Shown one piece after another: positions 22,483 to 35,407 of a stretch of DNA of 62,735 nt; positions within the stretch are counted from its first letter, which is position 1; each line of letters starts with the position of its first letter. The translations under genes and the position numbers were made by a program. Source of the stretch: Heterotrichella gracilis (lineage: Eukaryota > Sar > Xanthophyceae > Tribonematales > Xanthonemataceae). The notes under the pieces were generated by a model. It saw nothing but the letters and a program-made list of their open reading frames with translations, was not told where the DNA came from and ran no database searches. The stretch covers positions 1 through 62,735 of the forward strand of contig JAULBX010025364.1 of assembly GCA_032358255.1 (NCBI GenBank), given 5' to 3'.

Positions 22483-25400
22483 TGATGTGCCCAAGATGTG
22501 TCACCTGGCGTTGATACGTCTCCAGAGAGCCCTCATCACTGCCCCCGTCTGCATCTAAAAGAAATGCCGCAAGCTGCGACTGGCGGGCACCCTGCAGCCA
22601 ATCAGATGCCACATCCATTTTCTGAAGCATCATCTCCTCAAAAACTTGTAGAGCAACCTGATACAGCCCCTCAGTTTCTTGGCTTCTTGCATTGTGCAAT
22701 GTTGTCAACTGGGACATGAAGCCAGGGTGGCGCTTCACCACCTGCACATTTGGCAGGAGCCCTTGATCTGAAATATGTACCGCAAAAACTGCATTATTGC
22801 ATGCCAGCAGCTCTGCTACCACCTTCAGCCTGGAATGCCTGGAAGTATGCCTCAGCGTGAATATGTGCCATGATGCGAGCTGGCGGTCATGGCCAATATT
22901 CAATATGAAGGTTCCGAATATAACGGGTATGCATGGTGAATCATGCAAACGGGCACCATGACCCTGTCGAATGTGGTTACAATGCTGTATTTACAATGCT
23001 GAAATCACCTTGATGACATACCTTGCCTACAGTCTGTATGAGCACAGGCCACGCCAATCCATGACAAGCACCACCAGTTCATTGCTGAAGATCGCTTGCA
23101 GCCATCGTGATGATGGTCTCAGCACTAAACACATGCAATTACTGCCAAACAAAATTCATGCAATCCAAATTCTGTTGCAATCAAGTTTCATGCAATCCAG
23201 ACTCGTATTTTTGCACATCAGACATATGCAGCATGCACTGTTACTCACCGTCCAAGCCTCTTCTGGGAACTCACTCAGGTGCTTGCCCAGTGCATTCAGG
23301 GCATGGAGAATGACATAGAGGTGGCAGGCATCGGAGAGCACCGCTGAGCTGTTGCCCCTGTTTGCCAGCTGTGCACATGCCATCACCAGCTGTGCCAGGT
23401 CATCCATCACACCCACATGCACAAGCCACCTTGGAAACAGCAGGGCAGGTGCTGGCAACGACCACAGACGTGCATTTATTTAACAGCAGACTCGTGTTGA
23501 GACCCACCTGAAGCCCCCAGGTGTGCTGACTATCACATCGTTGCCTGTGGTTGGAGTGTAACACACATTTGGGTCAACCTGCATGCTACATTGCTGCTGT
23601 ACAACGTTCATAGCCATGTTTACTGCGGAATCACTATGCCAATGTGCAGGATCTTCAATCAGTAGCTTGATAAAGTGTGGATTGCATTGCAGCCTCGCAT
23701 TTGCCACAAGTGCCACGACATGCGTTGTGCTAGCAACATACCATTTTCATGCAGTGCGGCCAGAACCTGAATAACATGGTAGACTGCAAGCACAGCTTTT
23801 GAAAGCTCCTGGCTCATCTGGTTGGACTGGCTGCTTGCTGCGTTGCAAATCACCTGCCTGTAGTGGTGCAGAATCGGTACTAAAGTGCATATGCCCTCGT
23901 TATGCCACATGGCTGCGGCACTGGCAAGACGATTTGAGAAGGTCCCAAAACATTTAGCGATCATGGGCAACTCTTGGCAAGAACTACCTGCACAGCACAA
24001 ATAGAATATGCCAAGAGGATAGTGGGCACAATACCAACAAAACATGTGGTTAGTAGCCCCCCTCCCCTCCACCCCCCATCCTTCTGTGCTTCCCACATAT
24101 GAAACCAGGAGGAACAATTTGACAGCCTAGTAATGTGGGTATTATCTAGGTTGGCCCAAGAGCACATTTGAGGACAAGAAGAGGTTATACCATGGGTGCT
24201 TTGGCAATACAGTAGCTCATCCATATGGCATCACACCCATCGACTATACCCAACTCCTGCATTGACCTGCCACAAGGCTGTATGCTGGCATGGACTAGCA
24301 TGCCAGCGTACAGTAGTGCTGTGTGTAGCTGCCAATCAACGCACCCTGGTGCAGGAGGCCGGGTGTTCCTTCATGCAGCCGGTAGACGAGTCCTCCAATG
24401 ATGCTGCTCTCCACCATCAAGACAACTTGCTCCTGGGTTAGGTGGTCATGCATTAGCACCAACACCTGCGCCCATCGCTCCGCCTCTGGCAAGCCTCCAT
24501 CCAGCACCACACATGTCAGGGCAGCACGCAGCTCCTGGCTGGACGGTTTCTGAAGGCAGGGCACATGACATAAGCATGACTTGGCAATCCAGTGAACGCC
24601 TGACACAGGATGATGCCCTTGCCCTAATCAACCCTGGTGGGCAATAGCGCAGACAAGCAAGATAAAAGTAATCAGGGCCGTTAGGGCAAATCACACAGGT
24701 GGGCTACTATACAATGTTGTGCTGCATGTACAATTTGGTAGTGGATGGGTGCAACCTTTAAAAAATGTTGCAATACAGTCCCTCCAAAAAGCAATCAATG
24801 GCGACAGACAACCTAGTTGCCATCATTTCTGACGCGATCAATGCCAGTGCGCATACAGCCCTCAATGGCATTGCATTCATACAGCCCCTCAATGGATGCA
24901 ATGCAATGAAAAGTGCTGTCGGCAGCCATAAATTATGGCATAATCCTCCCAAATTTCTTTGCCATACAAGATGGTGCTCCTTCTCTTTGCCACTATCTGT
25001 CAGTTTCACCTGTTGAAAAAGGTTACTGGCCAGATACTGTACGATGCTGGCCGCTTGCTGCGTCAGCTCTGTGGAAGTGCGCGCACCCTCGAGCTTGGCC
25101 TTGGCTTGATCCAGCACCCGGTAGACATTGGGAAAGCGAGCCCGGCCCTGGCAGTGCACCTTGTGACAAACCACCAACGTTTCACAGTGAACGCTTTTGT
25201 TGCTAGAGCCACAGCTAGGTTGCACTATAAAAACAGCGAACCGCTATCAAACAAGGGTTGCTTTGTGGTACATGGACGGGAGATACGCAGTGCAACTGAC
25301 CTGTGGCTTTATTGGCCGTGGTGCTTCAAGGATGGGCGGCCCTGCACCTGTTCCACTTGTACTCCGTCAACTGCCGATATCTGCAGGTATGCCTACAGGG

Positions 25401-25601
25401 TGTCGCACAGCGTTATGCACAAGCAGGAAGGCTACTGCTGATTTGTCAAATTTGCGGATTAGCTGTAGTGCTGCAATGCACGTTGGCACTGCAGGTACAA
25501 CTCCAAGTTACTAACCCCAAGTTCAACCCCAAGTGCAGACCCTCAGCAAGCTGCAAACGTCTCTGTATAAGCTCCCACCCTTATATCCCCAATCCCTGCA
25601 G

Positions 25602-27478
25602 ACTGTGTCCCCAGCCACCCTCCCCGTTTTCCGCCTCAAGCTGTTAATCACCCTGCTGTCGGTGCCTGGGCTGGCAGTTGCGCAAGGGGTGCGCCACATC
25701 ATTACAAGAAGGAATCGCCACACCACTGACACCACCAGACTTGCAGACAATGGTCTTCCTACTGACTCAGAGGATGGTGGTCATTCCAGTCAGGATCATG
25801 GTGTTGGTGGTGACTCCAACCAGCAGCGCATCAGGGATTGCGCACTGTCCCCTGGGGATTTGGCATGCCATGGAGGGGATTTTGAACAGCGAGGCGAGGA
25901 GGTGCTGCTGCCAGGCTGTGCTGATGATGAGGATGGCGCTGTGGATGATCCAGGTCAGCAAGGTGAGCTGCTCTTAGGGTTTCTAGGGTTTAGGTCATAG
26001 GGTTTTCTTGGCGCATGCAATGCGCATCCTGCTGTGCCATGCAGCAAGTTTTATGTGAGGCAGGAGTGCTGGAAATGCAGAACCAAGCTATAGAAAGCAT
26101 GATACCACCATGAATTTGCTGTGACTTCCTGATAAATTCCTGCATGCAGGTCTTTCACCTGGTCACCATCAGAGACACTCGCCACACAGCCACAGCCACA
26201 GCCATAGCTCCCCATCCCCCCATCCCCATCCCCACACTCGCAGCCACAGCCTAAGGGCCGCCTCATCACTCCTGTGGCTCTCCATGGCCCTCACCATTTT
26301 GGCCCTGGCAAATGTCGCCGCATCTCGCTACATTGCAGCGGTCTGGGTGCAGCTCATCTTGCTGCTGACCCCCTTGGTGGTGGCGGCAATGTCAGCATTT
26401 AATGGGGGGTGCAGGCACAGGCCCCCGCGCAGGTTCTGGCGTGCGGTAGCGGTGTGCAGTGCGTGTGCGTGTGTGGTGCTGGTGAGGGGTGGGCGGAGGG
26501 GAGGATGTGATGGTGAGGAGAGGGCGCTTGGTGACTGGAGGGCAAGGGACGGGATTGGTTCATGGAACAGCATGCAAGTGGAGTTACGGAAAGCAGCTGG
26601 GGACAATCTGCAGTGGGAAATTCACAACAGCAGCAACGGAACATCTGGCAGAAACAATCCTCAGGCAGCAACCTTCCAGCAATTTGAGCATCACAAGGAT
26701 CTTAGACAGTCAGATGAGAACCTTCTACAATTTGACATGGGCAACATTTCTCCACTTTCAGCAATTCCTTCAGACATCCGGAAATATGCCCTCGCATGTC
26801 CTTGCGCTGACAGGAACCCTTTCCCTGGCTGCATTTACCCTAGGGGTGGAGAACACGCGCGGGGTGCTAAGGGAGGAAATGGTGATGTGGGGAGGCTATG
26901 GAATGCAAGCAGCGACGTGCGCAGCACTGGCAGAGTGGCAAGGACATGCGGTCGCATCGCCAGCGCCATTGCCAGCGCCACCGCCAGCGGCATCAGGATT
27001 GGCATCGGCCATGGCGCCAACCGGTGGGGCAGTGGGGGGTGGGCAAGGGGGAAATGCAGCGGCGATGGCGGGGGTGGCGCAGGATGCTGCGGGATATGCC
27101 AGGCGTGTGGTGGTTCCCAAGTGGCGGCAGCTGACAGAGGGGTTGCCGGGTGATGCAGATGGGCATGGCGCACGATTGCATGCGCCTGTGGCGCTAAAGG
27201 GGTGGCGTGTGCGGGCAGTGCCAACATATATGCAGCTTGCATCAGGCTCACTGGGCCACCACCCACCCACTCATGTCGTCTCAGCTTTGTGGAATGACCT
27301 GTGCCACTTGTCAAAATGGGCTTGGGCACACCTGCTTTTTGCCTCGCAGGCGGTTTTTGTGGGTGCAAACTTGGGACAGCAGCTGGCAATTCGTCGGGTT
27401 GGTGCAGAAAGGGTGGCTGTGCTGATGGTGCTGAGGGTAGTGGGTGCGGCTGTGGGCGGGTGGGTGGTGCTGGGATAA
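25602..27478 (+). CDS. Drug/metabolite-type transporter with His-rich loop (5' end not found)
   Basis: Three exons fit in phase: 25602-25962, 26150-26481 and 26762-27478, about 469 residues; earlier coding sequence may be missing. Membrane segments are visible in FRLKLLITLLSVPGLAVAQG, WLSMALTILALANVAASRYI, AVWVQLILLLTPLVVAAMS, VLALTGTLSLAAFTLGVEN and, near the end, LAIRRVGAERVAVLMVLRVV followed by AAVGGWVVLG. The last pattern, two helices around an Arg-Val-Gly-Ala turn, resembles the closing helices of the DMT/EamA transporter superfamily, so a small-molecule exporter or carrier role is inferred. Between segments lie an acidic loop (SEDGGHSSQDHGVGGD), a His-Ser-Pro loop (HSPHSHSHSHSSPSP, residues about 130-155) and a Gly/Ala-rich loop. 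Substrate cannot be predicted. The gene sits between MYND copies B and C on the opposite strand. Confidence 0.6.
25974..26004 (+). repeat. Telomere-like TAGGGTTT block
   Basis: Three to four imperfect units (CTTAGGGTTTCTAGGGTTTAGG and a further TAGGGTTTT) lie immediately after the donor of the first modelled transporter exon. Confidence 0.7.
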
Positions 27479-28183
27479 GGGGTGGGGGGCTGGATGCAGG
27501 GGTGCGGGGTTGTGGGGGTCGTGAGCGCAGTTGTGTGGTTTATTGCAGGGCGTGTGGAGGATCAATAGGGTTACATTTGCAGTATGGCATTTATCTAGCC
27601 CAACATTAGGATGAAAATAGGGGTATAGACATGCGCGGTTCAACAAGTTGTACCAAATTCTCACAAAAAGTATGGCAAGCGCCATACCATGCCAGGGTGG
27701 CAATGTGGCGTACCATGCTAAGATTTGTCCTGTAGTGCCCTTCTTGCCTCTCCTGCTAAAGAATATCTGGGAAGTTGTCATCATAGTAATTTTAGAAAGG
27801 AAAAAAGGAAGAAAGAAAGGGGACGCAGAGGGCGGAGTCAGGGGCCCGCTGAAATAGAAGTTAGAAACACCGTCCTAAGCTGGCTAGGAGGAAAATTGAT
27901 GAGACAAAGAAAATGGAGAAAAAAAACATGACAGCCTAAGGGCGGCATCTTTGTGATCACGCTTGTAAAGATGGGCAAAATTGCAATTATAATACGCAAG
28001 TAATGTACGCAAGCGGGCTGAGCAGGGGCGGCCTATAATGCAGGGCTTCAATGGGAGGCATTCATAATACCTCGCGCAATGCAATACCGGTATGCTTTGC
28101 TCCACGTAGTAACCTCAAGTGGCACTGTAACTCACACTCTGGTCAGAGATCATTGGCAGCTAGTCGCCAGGCAAGCACATCTG
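27479..28183. other. No gene recognised
   Basis: Between convergent 3' ends of the transporter and MYND copy C. A purine-rich stretch (AAAGGAAAAAAGGAAGAAAG) lies near 27795-27820. No gene or RNA was found. Confidence 0.5.
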
Positions 28184-29537
28184 TCATGTTGCCAGACTGC
28201 CACCCTTGCGCGCACTGCATGTCCTCCTGTGCGCTGGCCAGTGCGCCGCTTGGCAGGTGCGCCCACAGTACCTCGCCCCTCCACACTTGCACTTGCGCAT
28301 GGTGGTGCTCTCAACCACCACCAGTCCGCACCCAGGGCACAGCCTGTCCTTGCTCTTCCTCTGAAGTCCTTGGGGTAAAGTTGCATCATGTGACTCATCA
28401 ACACCACGCTCCGCAGTGGTTCCCTCCGTGCCCTCTGAAGTCGATGCAGCTCCTGCCAAGACCATGCTGCTGAGCGCTGCTGTTACAGCGGCAACATCCC
28501 TGGCTGCTCCAAGGTCTGCCAAATTGTCCCATTGTGCTGGCTTGCCCCCCAACAGGGTATCCCCTAGTGCCACACCCTCCCATGGGTACGCATCGCCGAC
28601 CAGGGCATACACATCCACATCCCTGCCCACACCTGCATCCCCAGAGTACTGCACGTACAGCAGCTCAACAAGAGACACCTGACCGCCGCCCCTGCAGCAC
28701 TGCTGAAGGCCCTCGTAGACCGAGCGGAAGGCAGACGTCACGCTGCTTGGGGTGTCTGTTTCTTGATCCAATACATTGTGGTCGGTAGCACGTATCGTCT
28801 TGCCTGAAACAATGTACTTGCCATCTTGATCCACATGTGACCCCCGCGTGATGCGCATCAGTGCATGGTGGGCCCCTGTGTCCGAAAAGGACAGCCGGGT
28901 GCCACAACAAAAAGCCGTTTCCATTCTCGGCTGACCTGCATTGGGGTATAGTAAATGGAATCAGCACAAAGCACTATTGCTGTTGGCCATAAGCCGTGTC
29001 ATGCTCAAGCCATGGAACTAAAAGAGGATGTTGAGCATACAAAAATCCCAAACCCCCAGCTAGGGTTCAAAACCCAAAACCCTGAACCCAGTCACATTGA
29101 CGCATGGCCATCAAGGCTGTACCCTCCTCAGGTATGCTGTGGACATGCAAGACCCTGAAGCGTGCTCAATTCAGGTATGTGAGCGTGCTTTGCTGCCATG
29201 CGACTGGTGCACATGTGCAAACAAGATGTATTCCTGGGATGTTGGTCTTGAGAAAGGGCATCAGGCAGGGCAGTGGATAGTAATAATAATGATACTCAGA
29301 CAGCGCACATGACGAATGGCGCTGGAACTTGGCCAAGCGGTAAACAAATTACATATATGGCCAATGCACTGCATCCTTATGCATGCACATTTTAATGTAC
29401 CTACCTGCTCCTCCAAATCAGCAGATACAACAAAGACTGCAAGGGAGGAGTTATAACTCCTTGTGTTTTGCGGCAGACTTGACTCCAAAACAACTGGTTC
29501 GAACTGCCAGGCACCTGCAGGAACAGGTTGAAACGGA

Positions 29538-29556
29538 GTTTAGGGTTTAGGGTTTA
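29538..29556 (+). repeat. Telomere-like TTTAGGG block
   Basis: Two and a half units in an intron of copy C, next to the exon ending at 29518. Confidence 0.75.
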
Positions 29557-32500
29557 TGGTAGGCAAAGTAATGATGTCAGTCGACCAAGAATGAATACCA
29601 TTGTACAAAAGACTCAAGTTTGCGAACCTCAGGTAAGCTTTTTCAATATCATCTTTTGAGAGATACAGTATGCATACGAAATTATTCCGTCTCCCAACAC
29701 AGCAGAATTTACATCCAACGTTGACCAAGAATGATGAGATAAGGCTACAATGGCCACATTTACATGCAGCGCAAAGACTTGACTATGTGGAACACGAAAG
29801 GCAACAATATAGGAAGTACATGGCAAGTGAAGCCTGCAACACATTGGCACCCCATTTCTCGATTGTAATCCATATCCCAACTGCATAACAAGCGCACCTT
29901 GGGAGTCTGAGTGCCCACCAGTCAAGGTTGTAATGGCCTTGATCTGCTCCCACTTCGTGTCTATAAAGAAATATGCTGGAGGGCACGGCAGTAGCGCCCT
30001 GCACGCAAAAGATTTGCATACAGTAGGCATGTCAAGATGATGCAAGCAACTAGCGTCACAGCGCCAGATTTTGAGTACACTGTACACAATGACTGGCAGC
30101 AGTCTTCTTATGGCATGCTACTGACTGAAGCACAAACAACCATAGATCCCTTCCAGAGCAGCCAAACCGGGTAAAGCAACGTCAACACATGAGGCACAGG
30201 CTGTTCTACCAAACACAATGCACTTGGGACATGATAGGTCAGGACACTCTGGGCTTTCTCGTATTCTGCAGATTGATGCCTCCTTGTTTGCAATTACTCA
30301 TGTGGCATGCGTCAAACTTGCCGCTATATGCCCTGCAGTGTCGTGATGATATTGTGCACGTCCGTAGTGGCTTCTCTTGGAACCTGCAGACTGATTAACA
30401 TGTGATGACATATGCATCATGTGCCATTCCCATCTTACACACCTGTACAGGCCTGTGACCACAGCCGCAGCAGTACTAGACAGACCTACGCCAGGCGATG
30501 TTGGTAGAGACGAGTATACATTCTGGAAAAGCAAATACATCGTCGTATCCTTGGCGGTCTTTGCTATTTTGCCTAGCGCCTGCATGTACCCATATTGACC
30601 CAGCAGGTCAATCAGGCTCGGACCAGCAGCCTGCACCACACATCCTAAATCAGGGGCATGCATTGTAGAGGGCAGTGAACCATACATGGCAACCTCGACA
30701 TGAGCATGGGTTTGCACAGTGCTTTGTGGCCAACACTGTATCAATGTTTACATTCTGGCAAGCAGGGACACAAACAGCAAAGGAGGCACGCCCTGCTTGC
30801 TCGTAAATCTAACGAAGCAAAGCCAAAATCATGCCAACCTGCAGCGCTAAGCAAACAAACATTGCCAACAAGACTGCGTTGAACTGCTTTCAGACCTTGC
30901 ATATCTTTGGTTGTGAGCTGAGGTGCCTTGAGACAGCTTGCAACATCCTCATGGTGTACTCGTCGACCTCAATCCCATCTCCCACACAGGCACTCAGGAG
31001 GTAGTTGCAGAAAGGGATCACAAAAGCACTCTGTGGCACACCAGATACATCTCAGTTCATGTAATGGTTCTGCAAAGCCGCCAAATGCACATTGTGCAAC
31101 TGTCATTTCAGCCAACATGTCAGATCACTAGGTTGCAGTGATGAAGAGAAGCCTGCAGCCCCATTAATACTGGTATACCCTCCTTACAACTTTCCCAGCA
31201 TGTGCATGAACTGAGCTGGCTTACAGCGCCTGATTTGCATGATTAATTGCGGCTGCGGCAACTGCAATTAACCATGCAAGTTTTACCCTAATAGCCATAA
31301 AATTTACCCTAATAGCTGCAGCACTGCAATTCGAGGCCATGGTGACCCACCTTCAGTGTACTCTCGCTGATCTGGCCAACCCCATACATCTCAAGCAGGG
31401 CATCCACAGCAACGTCAACTATAGTGAGGTGCTTTGCCCAATCTGCCTGCGACATGTCCTTGGAGGGCTGCCTGATGGCTGTGTGGATGAGCGCTGCTGC
31501 CAGGGATTCCATTGCAGGTGCATATGCCGCAAGCGGATCGATGCCCTCCCCTCGCAACGCGTACTCGTTGTGAAAAAGGTTTATGATGGCCGCCACCTGT
31601 CATGGCATTGCACATGGAAGGTTAGAGCTCCTATCATCTGCAAGTTGCTGTGCAGCACAGCCCAAAATATTTCACCTGCAGCTCTCGCAGCATGAGATTA
31701 TCCTCCAGACTGCCAGAAGCCGCAGGCACCAGAAACGCCACAAGCTGTGACTGGCGGCTACCCTGCAGCCAGTCGGATGCCGCCTCCACCTTATGAAGCA
31801 TCATCACCTCGACCATTTGAAGCGCCCTCTGATACACCTCCAGATCAAGCCTCATGGCACTGTGCAATGGTAGTATTTGGGGCATAACGTCCGGATGGCG
31901 CATGAACACCTGCAACACAGCCATTCCATTGACATGCAGCCTTGGTCTGGTCTATATACACTTCCCACAGCTATCTTCTACCGTAGGTTTTGAAAACCAG
32001 GTGACAAGTCTTGCCATGTAAACCCTGGAAGATAATGAGGACTTTGGTCAACATGCCGCATAATGGCCATGGCACGCGCTGTAACTCAGCGGTCGAGTCT
32101 CAGCAGCAAAATCCTGCAGGTGCACGCTCAGTGCGTTCATTGCCAGGTTGATGAATGACAGGTGGCAGGCATCAGGAAACATCTCGCTGCTGTTGCCCCT
32201 GTTGGCCAGCTGTGCCAAAGCCACTACCAGGCGTGCCAGGCCATCCATCACACCCACATTGACAAGCCACTTGGGAAAGAGCGGGGCAATTGCTATTGGC
32301 AACCACAGGAATGACCATACATGGGAGACCAATGGTTAAAGCATGCTGAGACCCACCTGAAGCCCCACATAGGGTTGATTGGTCTGCCTTTCCCTGCGAG
32401 GGGGTTGCCCAAAAACAAATGGTCAGCTTGTCACGTTGCACAGCTGTACGATTCAGTGTCCACATCAAGTCCCGCTTCAAGAACCATTATTCAAATGCAG

Positions 32501-33698
32501 TATACGATCATGGGGGACAGAAACAATCACGGCCTTGTATTCATCAAAATTGCTGTGACATGAGTGTGCAGGGAACACACCTTTGAATTGCACTGAGGTC
32601 AACACGGGGACAATCTGATCCAACGCAAGCACATGGAAATGGAGGTCCTTGCTCACTGAGCTGCTCTGGCTGTTTGCTGTCTCCAACACCACTTGACTGT
32701 AGTGGTCCAGGAGCGGGACCAGGGTATGCATGGCGCCATTGGACCACAGAGCTGCCGCACTGGGACCATCTATGCCAAAGTTCCGGTACAGCCCTAACAT
32801 CGTTGGTGCCTTTTTGCTAGATTCACCTGCACAGTTTCAGTTCAGGGTTTGAGAAACAGAAGAAAAAAATGTAGTGGCTGAGAAACACCTTCAGACTTTG
32901 CGACAGGAAATCCTTCATAGGATTATTTTCCGGGCCTATCTGGTTGGCACATCAGCACGCACATACAGGACAATATTTGAACTTGTGTAGACTCTATGTG
33001 ACCCTATCAAACCCCTGCACTACCCTCCATCAAGATCTGTGAGCTAATTTTGTCCCTGCAATTCCTCCAGCAGTTCTGTGTGTCCCCAGCAATACACCGC
33101 ACCCCGTTCCAGGATGTGTGCCGTACTCGCGTGCAACATGTACACGAGTGCTGCAATAATGCTGCTCTCCATGAGCTTGAAGCGCTGCTGCTTGGGTAGT
33201 TGCGTGTGCGTCCCTACAAGGACCATGGCCCATGCACAGGCCTCTGAGAGGTCTCCATCCAGCACCATGCATGTGAGAGCAGCACGCAGTTCCTGGCTGG
33301 ACCGTGTCTGCAGGGGGAGCAATATTGCTTGAGGATGAGATTAGCGCCATTTTCATGAATTTTTCTTATTTGTAAGGCGACAAGTGGCGTAGGATGATGC
33401 CGACTCTGAAGGGCCATAGCCACAGGTCAAACTAAAGAAAATGAATAAAGGAGACGGGATGAGAGCAAAACAAATTTGTGGCAGCATGCTAAGATCTTGC
33501 CAGCAAGACTCAAGCCCTTACACTTCACGTGGACCTTTCTTGGCATCACATGCCTCAATAAGTGTGACAAGTAGTTACATTGCCATGGAACACTTTGACT
33601 ACAACCACACATCTTCAATGTTCTCAACATGCAACCTTGTTATGTTTGTGGGGCTTTCTTCCTTAAGAGAAATGCTAGTCCTCACCTCTTTAAACAGT

Positions 33699-33722
33699 CC
33701 AAACCCTAAACCCTAAACCCTA
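33699..33722 (-). repeat. Telomere-like CCCTAAA block
   Basis: Three exact units directly abut the donor of the copy C exon ending at 33724. Confidence 0.85.
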
Positions 33723-34141
33723 CCTCTTTGAACAGGTTGTTTGCCAGGTAATCAGAAATGCTGAATGCCCGATCCTGCAGCTGATTCGCTCCTTGAGCAT
33801 CTTCCCCCCTCAGCTTGGCCTGGGCTTTATCAAGCACCCGATACACGTTGGGGAACCCACCGCGGCCCTGGCAGTGCACCTTTCAGCCACACTGCCAATG
33901 GTTCGTCAACATAAGAATAACGCACTGTGCAGCACCTTGTGTGACGCCTTCACACAAAAGCCGGCACTAGGGTATGCAGCAAGACATACCCAGTGAAATG
34001 CTACCAAGAAAGGGATACTGCAGGGTGCGTGCAGGTGGTGGACCAGGTGTGTACCCCCACCTGAGGCTGTACTGGCCGTGGTGCTTCAGGGACGGGCTGC
34101 CCTTCACCCTCCCCCACAGCTTGGGAGCTGCTGGTGCTGGC

Positions 34142-35407
34142 CTGCAAAAAGAGGATGCTTTGCATGTACAGGGCAGGTTTGTAGCCTGGCTATGGGATAC
34201 AGCCTCGCCACAGGGCCAACTAGGCACAGGCAGGTCTCTGTAGTGCAACGCAAGTGTCGTGCCACGGGCAGCTAGCTACTGCACCAGACAGACAGAGTCT
34301 CCACATTTGCAGACAAGTGGCCACCAAGAATTACAAACGTATGGTGGTGAGGAGGGGCTGCCAACAACAGGGGTAGCATGCACACAGACTTTCAGCCCTA
34401 GCTACCCGTGTAACGCCACGCATTGCCTGAACGTGGCAACAACTCAGTTTCCTGAACAAGGAGAATGTTTGGGACAGGAACACGTACCTGCGGTGTCTCC
34501 TGCTGTGGGTCACCGCTGGGTTCAGCCTCGCCTGGCATCGGGTTTGCTAGACCCCAGTGGCGTTTACACAGTACAGTTCAGGTGGTGGAGACCAAGCGCT
34601 GATCTTCTTATAACAGTTTTGTGCAACAGGTGGAAGGCGTCAGTGGCTTAGGCAGAGGTGCCGCTAATGCAGATGCATGCATGCATATAAGCCCGCAGCG
34701 TCAAGAAGCTAGACTCTCTATAGGTTGCTTCAGCTGACAGGGTTTTAAGGTTATGAGTGTGATTAAGAGCTTTAGCAGGACCGAGCTGCCGTTGCGTTGC
34801 ATGCAAGTTGCATGCGCAGCTTCAAGCATGCACTTCGAGTGAGCACTGTGAATGTGTGAGCAACGCTAGCAAAGCAGTACTGCCATAGCATGCCAGCATA
34901 AAGTCAGAACTTAAGGTGGGTTGGCAAGGCAAACTTACAGTGTAAGAAAGCCATGTGTAAGCCGAAAGCTGCTCCACCTTTCGTAAAAAAAGAACACTCA
35001 GCACAAAAAATCAATTGATTTCCTGAGGGTTTATCCAAGTGGACAGGGAGCCTAGACACGTCTGCAACCCATCAGAGATAGCATCACCCTCAGAAGTATT
35101 GCATGTCATGACAGAGGTTTATGGCTGTTAGAACTCTCGTGGCCTCCTGTGAGGGCCTGTAGCAAATAAAGAAACAAAGGAATATAGCCCAGCGGAGCCC
35201 GGAGCGGAGCCCTAAACTGTCTATTTCTGCACGCGGCGAAATTGCACCATCAACTGCCTGTTGTGTTGGGCACAGATCCAGGGGTCAGCTCTAGGCACTA
35301 TAAATGGTGATAAAGCAGAAAGATGTTGATAAAGAAAGGGATCAAAAAAATTGATATTGACTACGGTACGCTGTGTAGGCAAACACCAGAAGAAAAAAAA
35401 CTTTGTG
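34142..35407. other. No gene recognised; likely 5' flank of copy C
   Basis: Probably includes the missing first exon and promoter of copy C and the 3' flank of the glycosyltransferase gene. A TGCATGCATGCATATAAG stretch at about 34672-34690 contains a TATA-like element but no start could be linked to it. Confidence 0.4.

Larger units (their letters stand above)
19183..25160 (-). pseudogene. MYND-finger multi-exon gene, copy B (frameshifted)
   Basis: Exons run right to left and match copies A and C: 25160-25010, about 24560-24345, 23990-23740, 23712-23515, 23450-23250, 22740-22505, a short degenerate exon about 22380-22250, 22137-21945, 21550-21450, 21110-21010, 20595-20380, 19940-19183. Shared landmarks include CQGRARFPNVYRVLDQ, WLVHVGVMDDLAQLVMACAQ and ASDWLQGARQSQLAAFLL. 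The last exon ends in the MYND finger (CAGC, KCKCGG, YCGRTC, HWPAHRRTC, stop at 19183-19185). A 7-base deficit relative to copy C around 19460-19485 puts the finger out of frame with the preceding part of its exon. The exon matching PLAAYAPPM of copy A is missing or unrecognisable. I infer a recent pseudogene, or a gene with a sequencing error. Confidence 0.62.
28184..34141 (-). pseudogene. MYND-finger multi-exon gene, copy C (least damaged)
   Basis: Exons, right to left: 34141-34061, 33880-33724, about 33310-33050, 32828-32580, 32285-32090, 31912-31677, 31595-31355, 31033-30900, 30633-30444, 30019-29890, 29518-29405 and 28935-28184. They encode the family scaffold (WLVNVGVMDGLARLVVALAQ; ASDWLQGSRQSQLVAFLVP; PLAAYAPAMESLAAALIH) and the terminal MYND finger (CPGC, KCKCGG, YCGRTC, HWPAHRRTC). 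The exon matching EGTTDA of copies A and B was not found between 28950 and 29400. The last exon lacks one base relative to A and B before HHALMR; using an acceptor five bases further in (GTCAG/CCGAG) would restore the frame. It could therefore still be expressed, and calling it a pseudogene is uncertain. Role unknown beyond likely protein binding by the finger. Confidence 0.5.
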
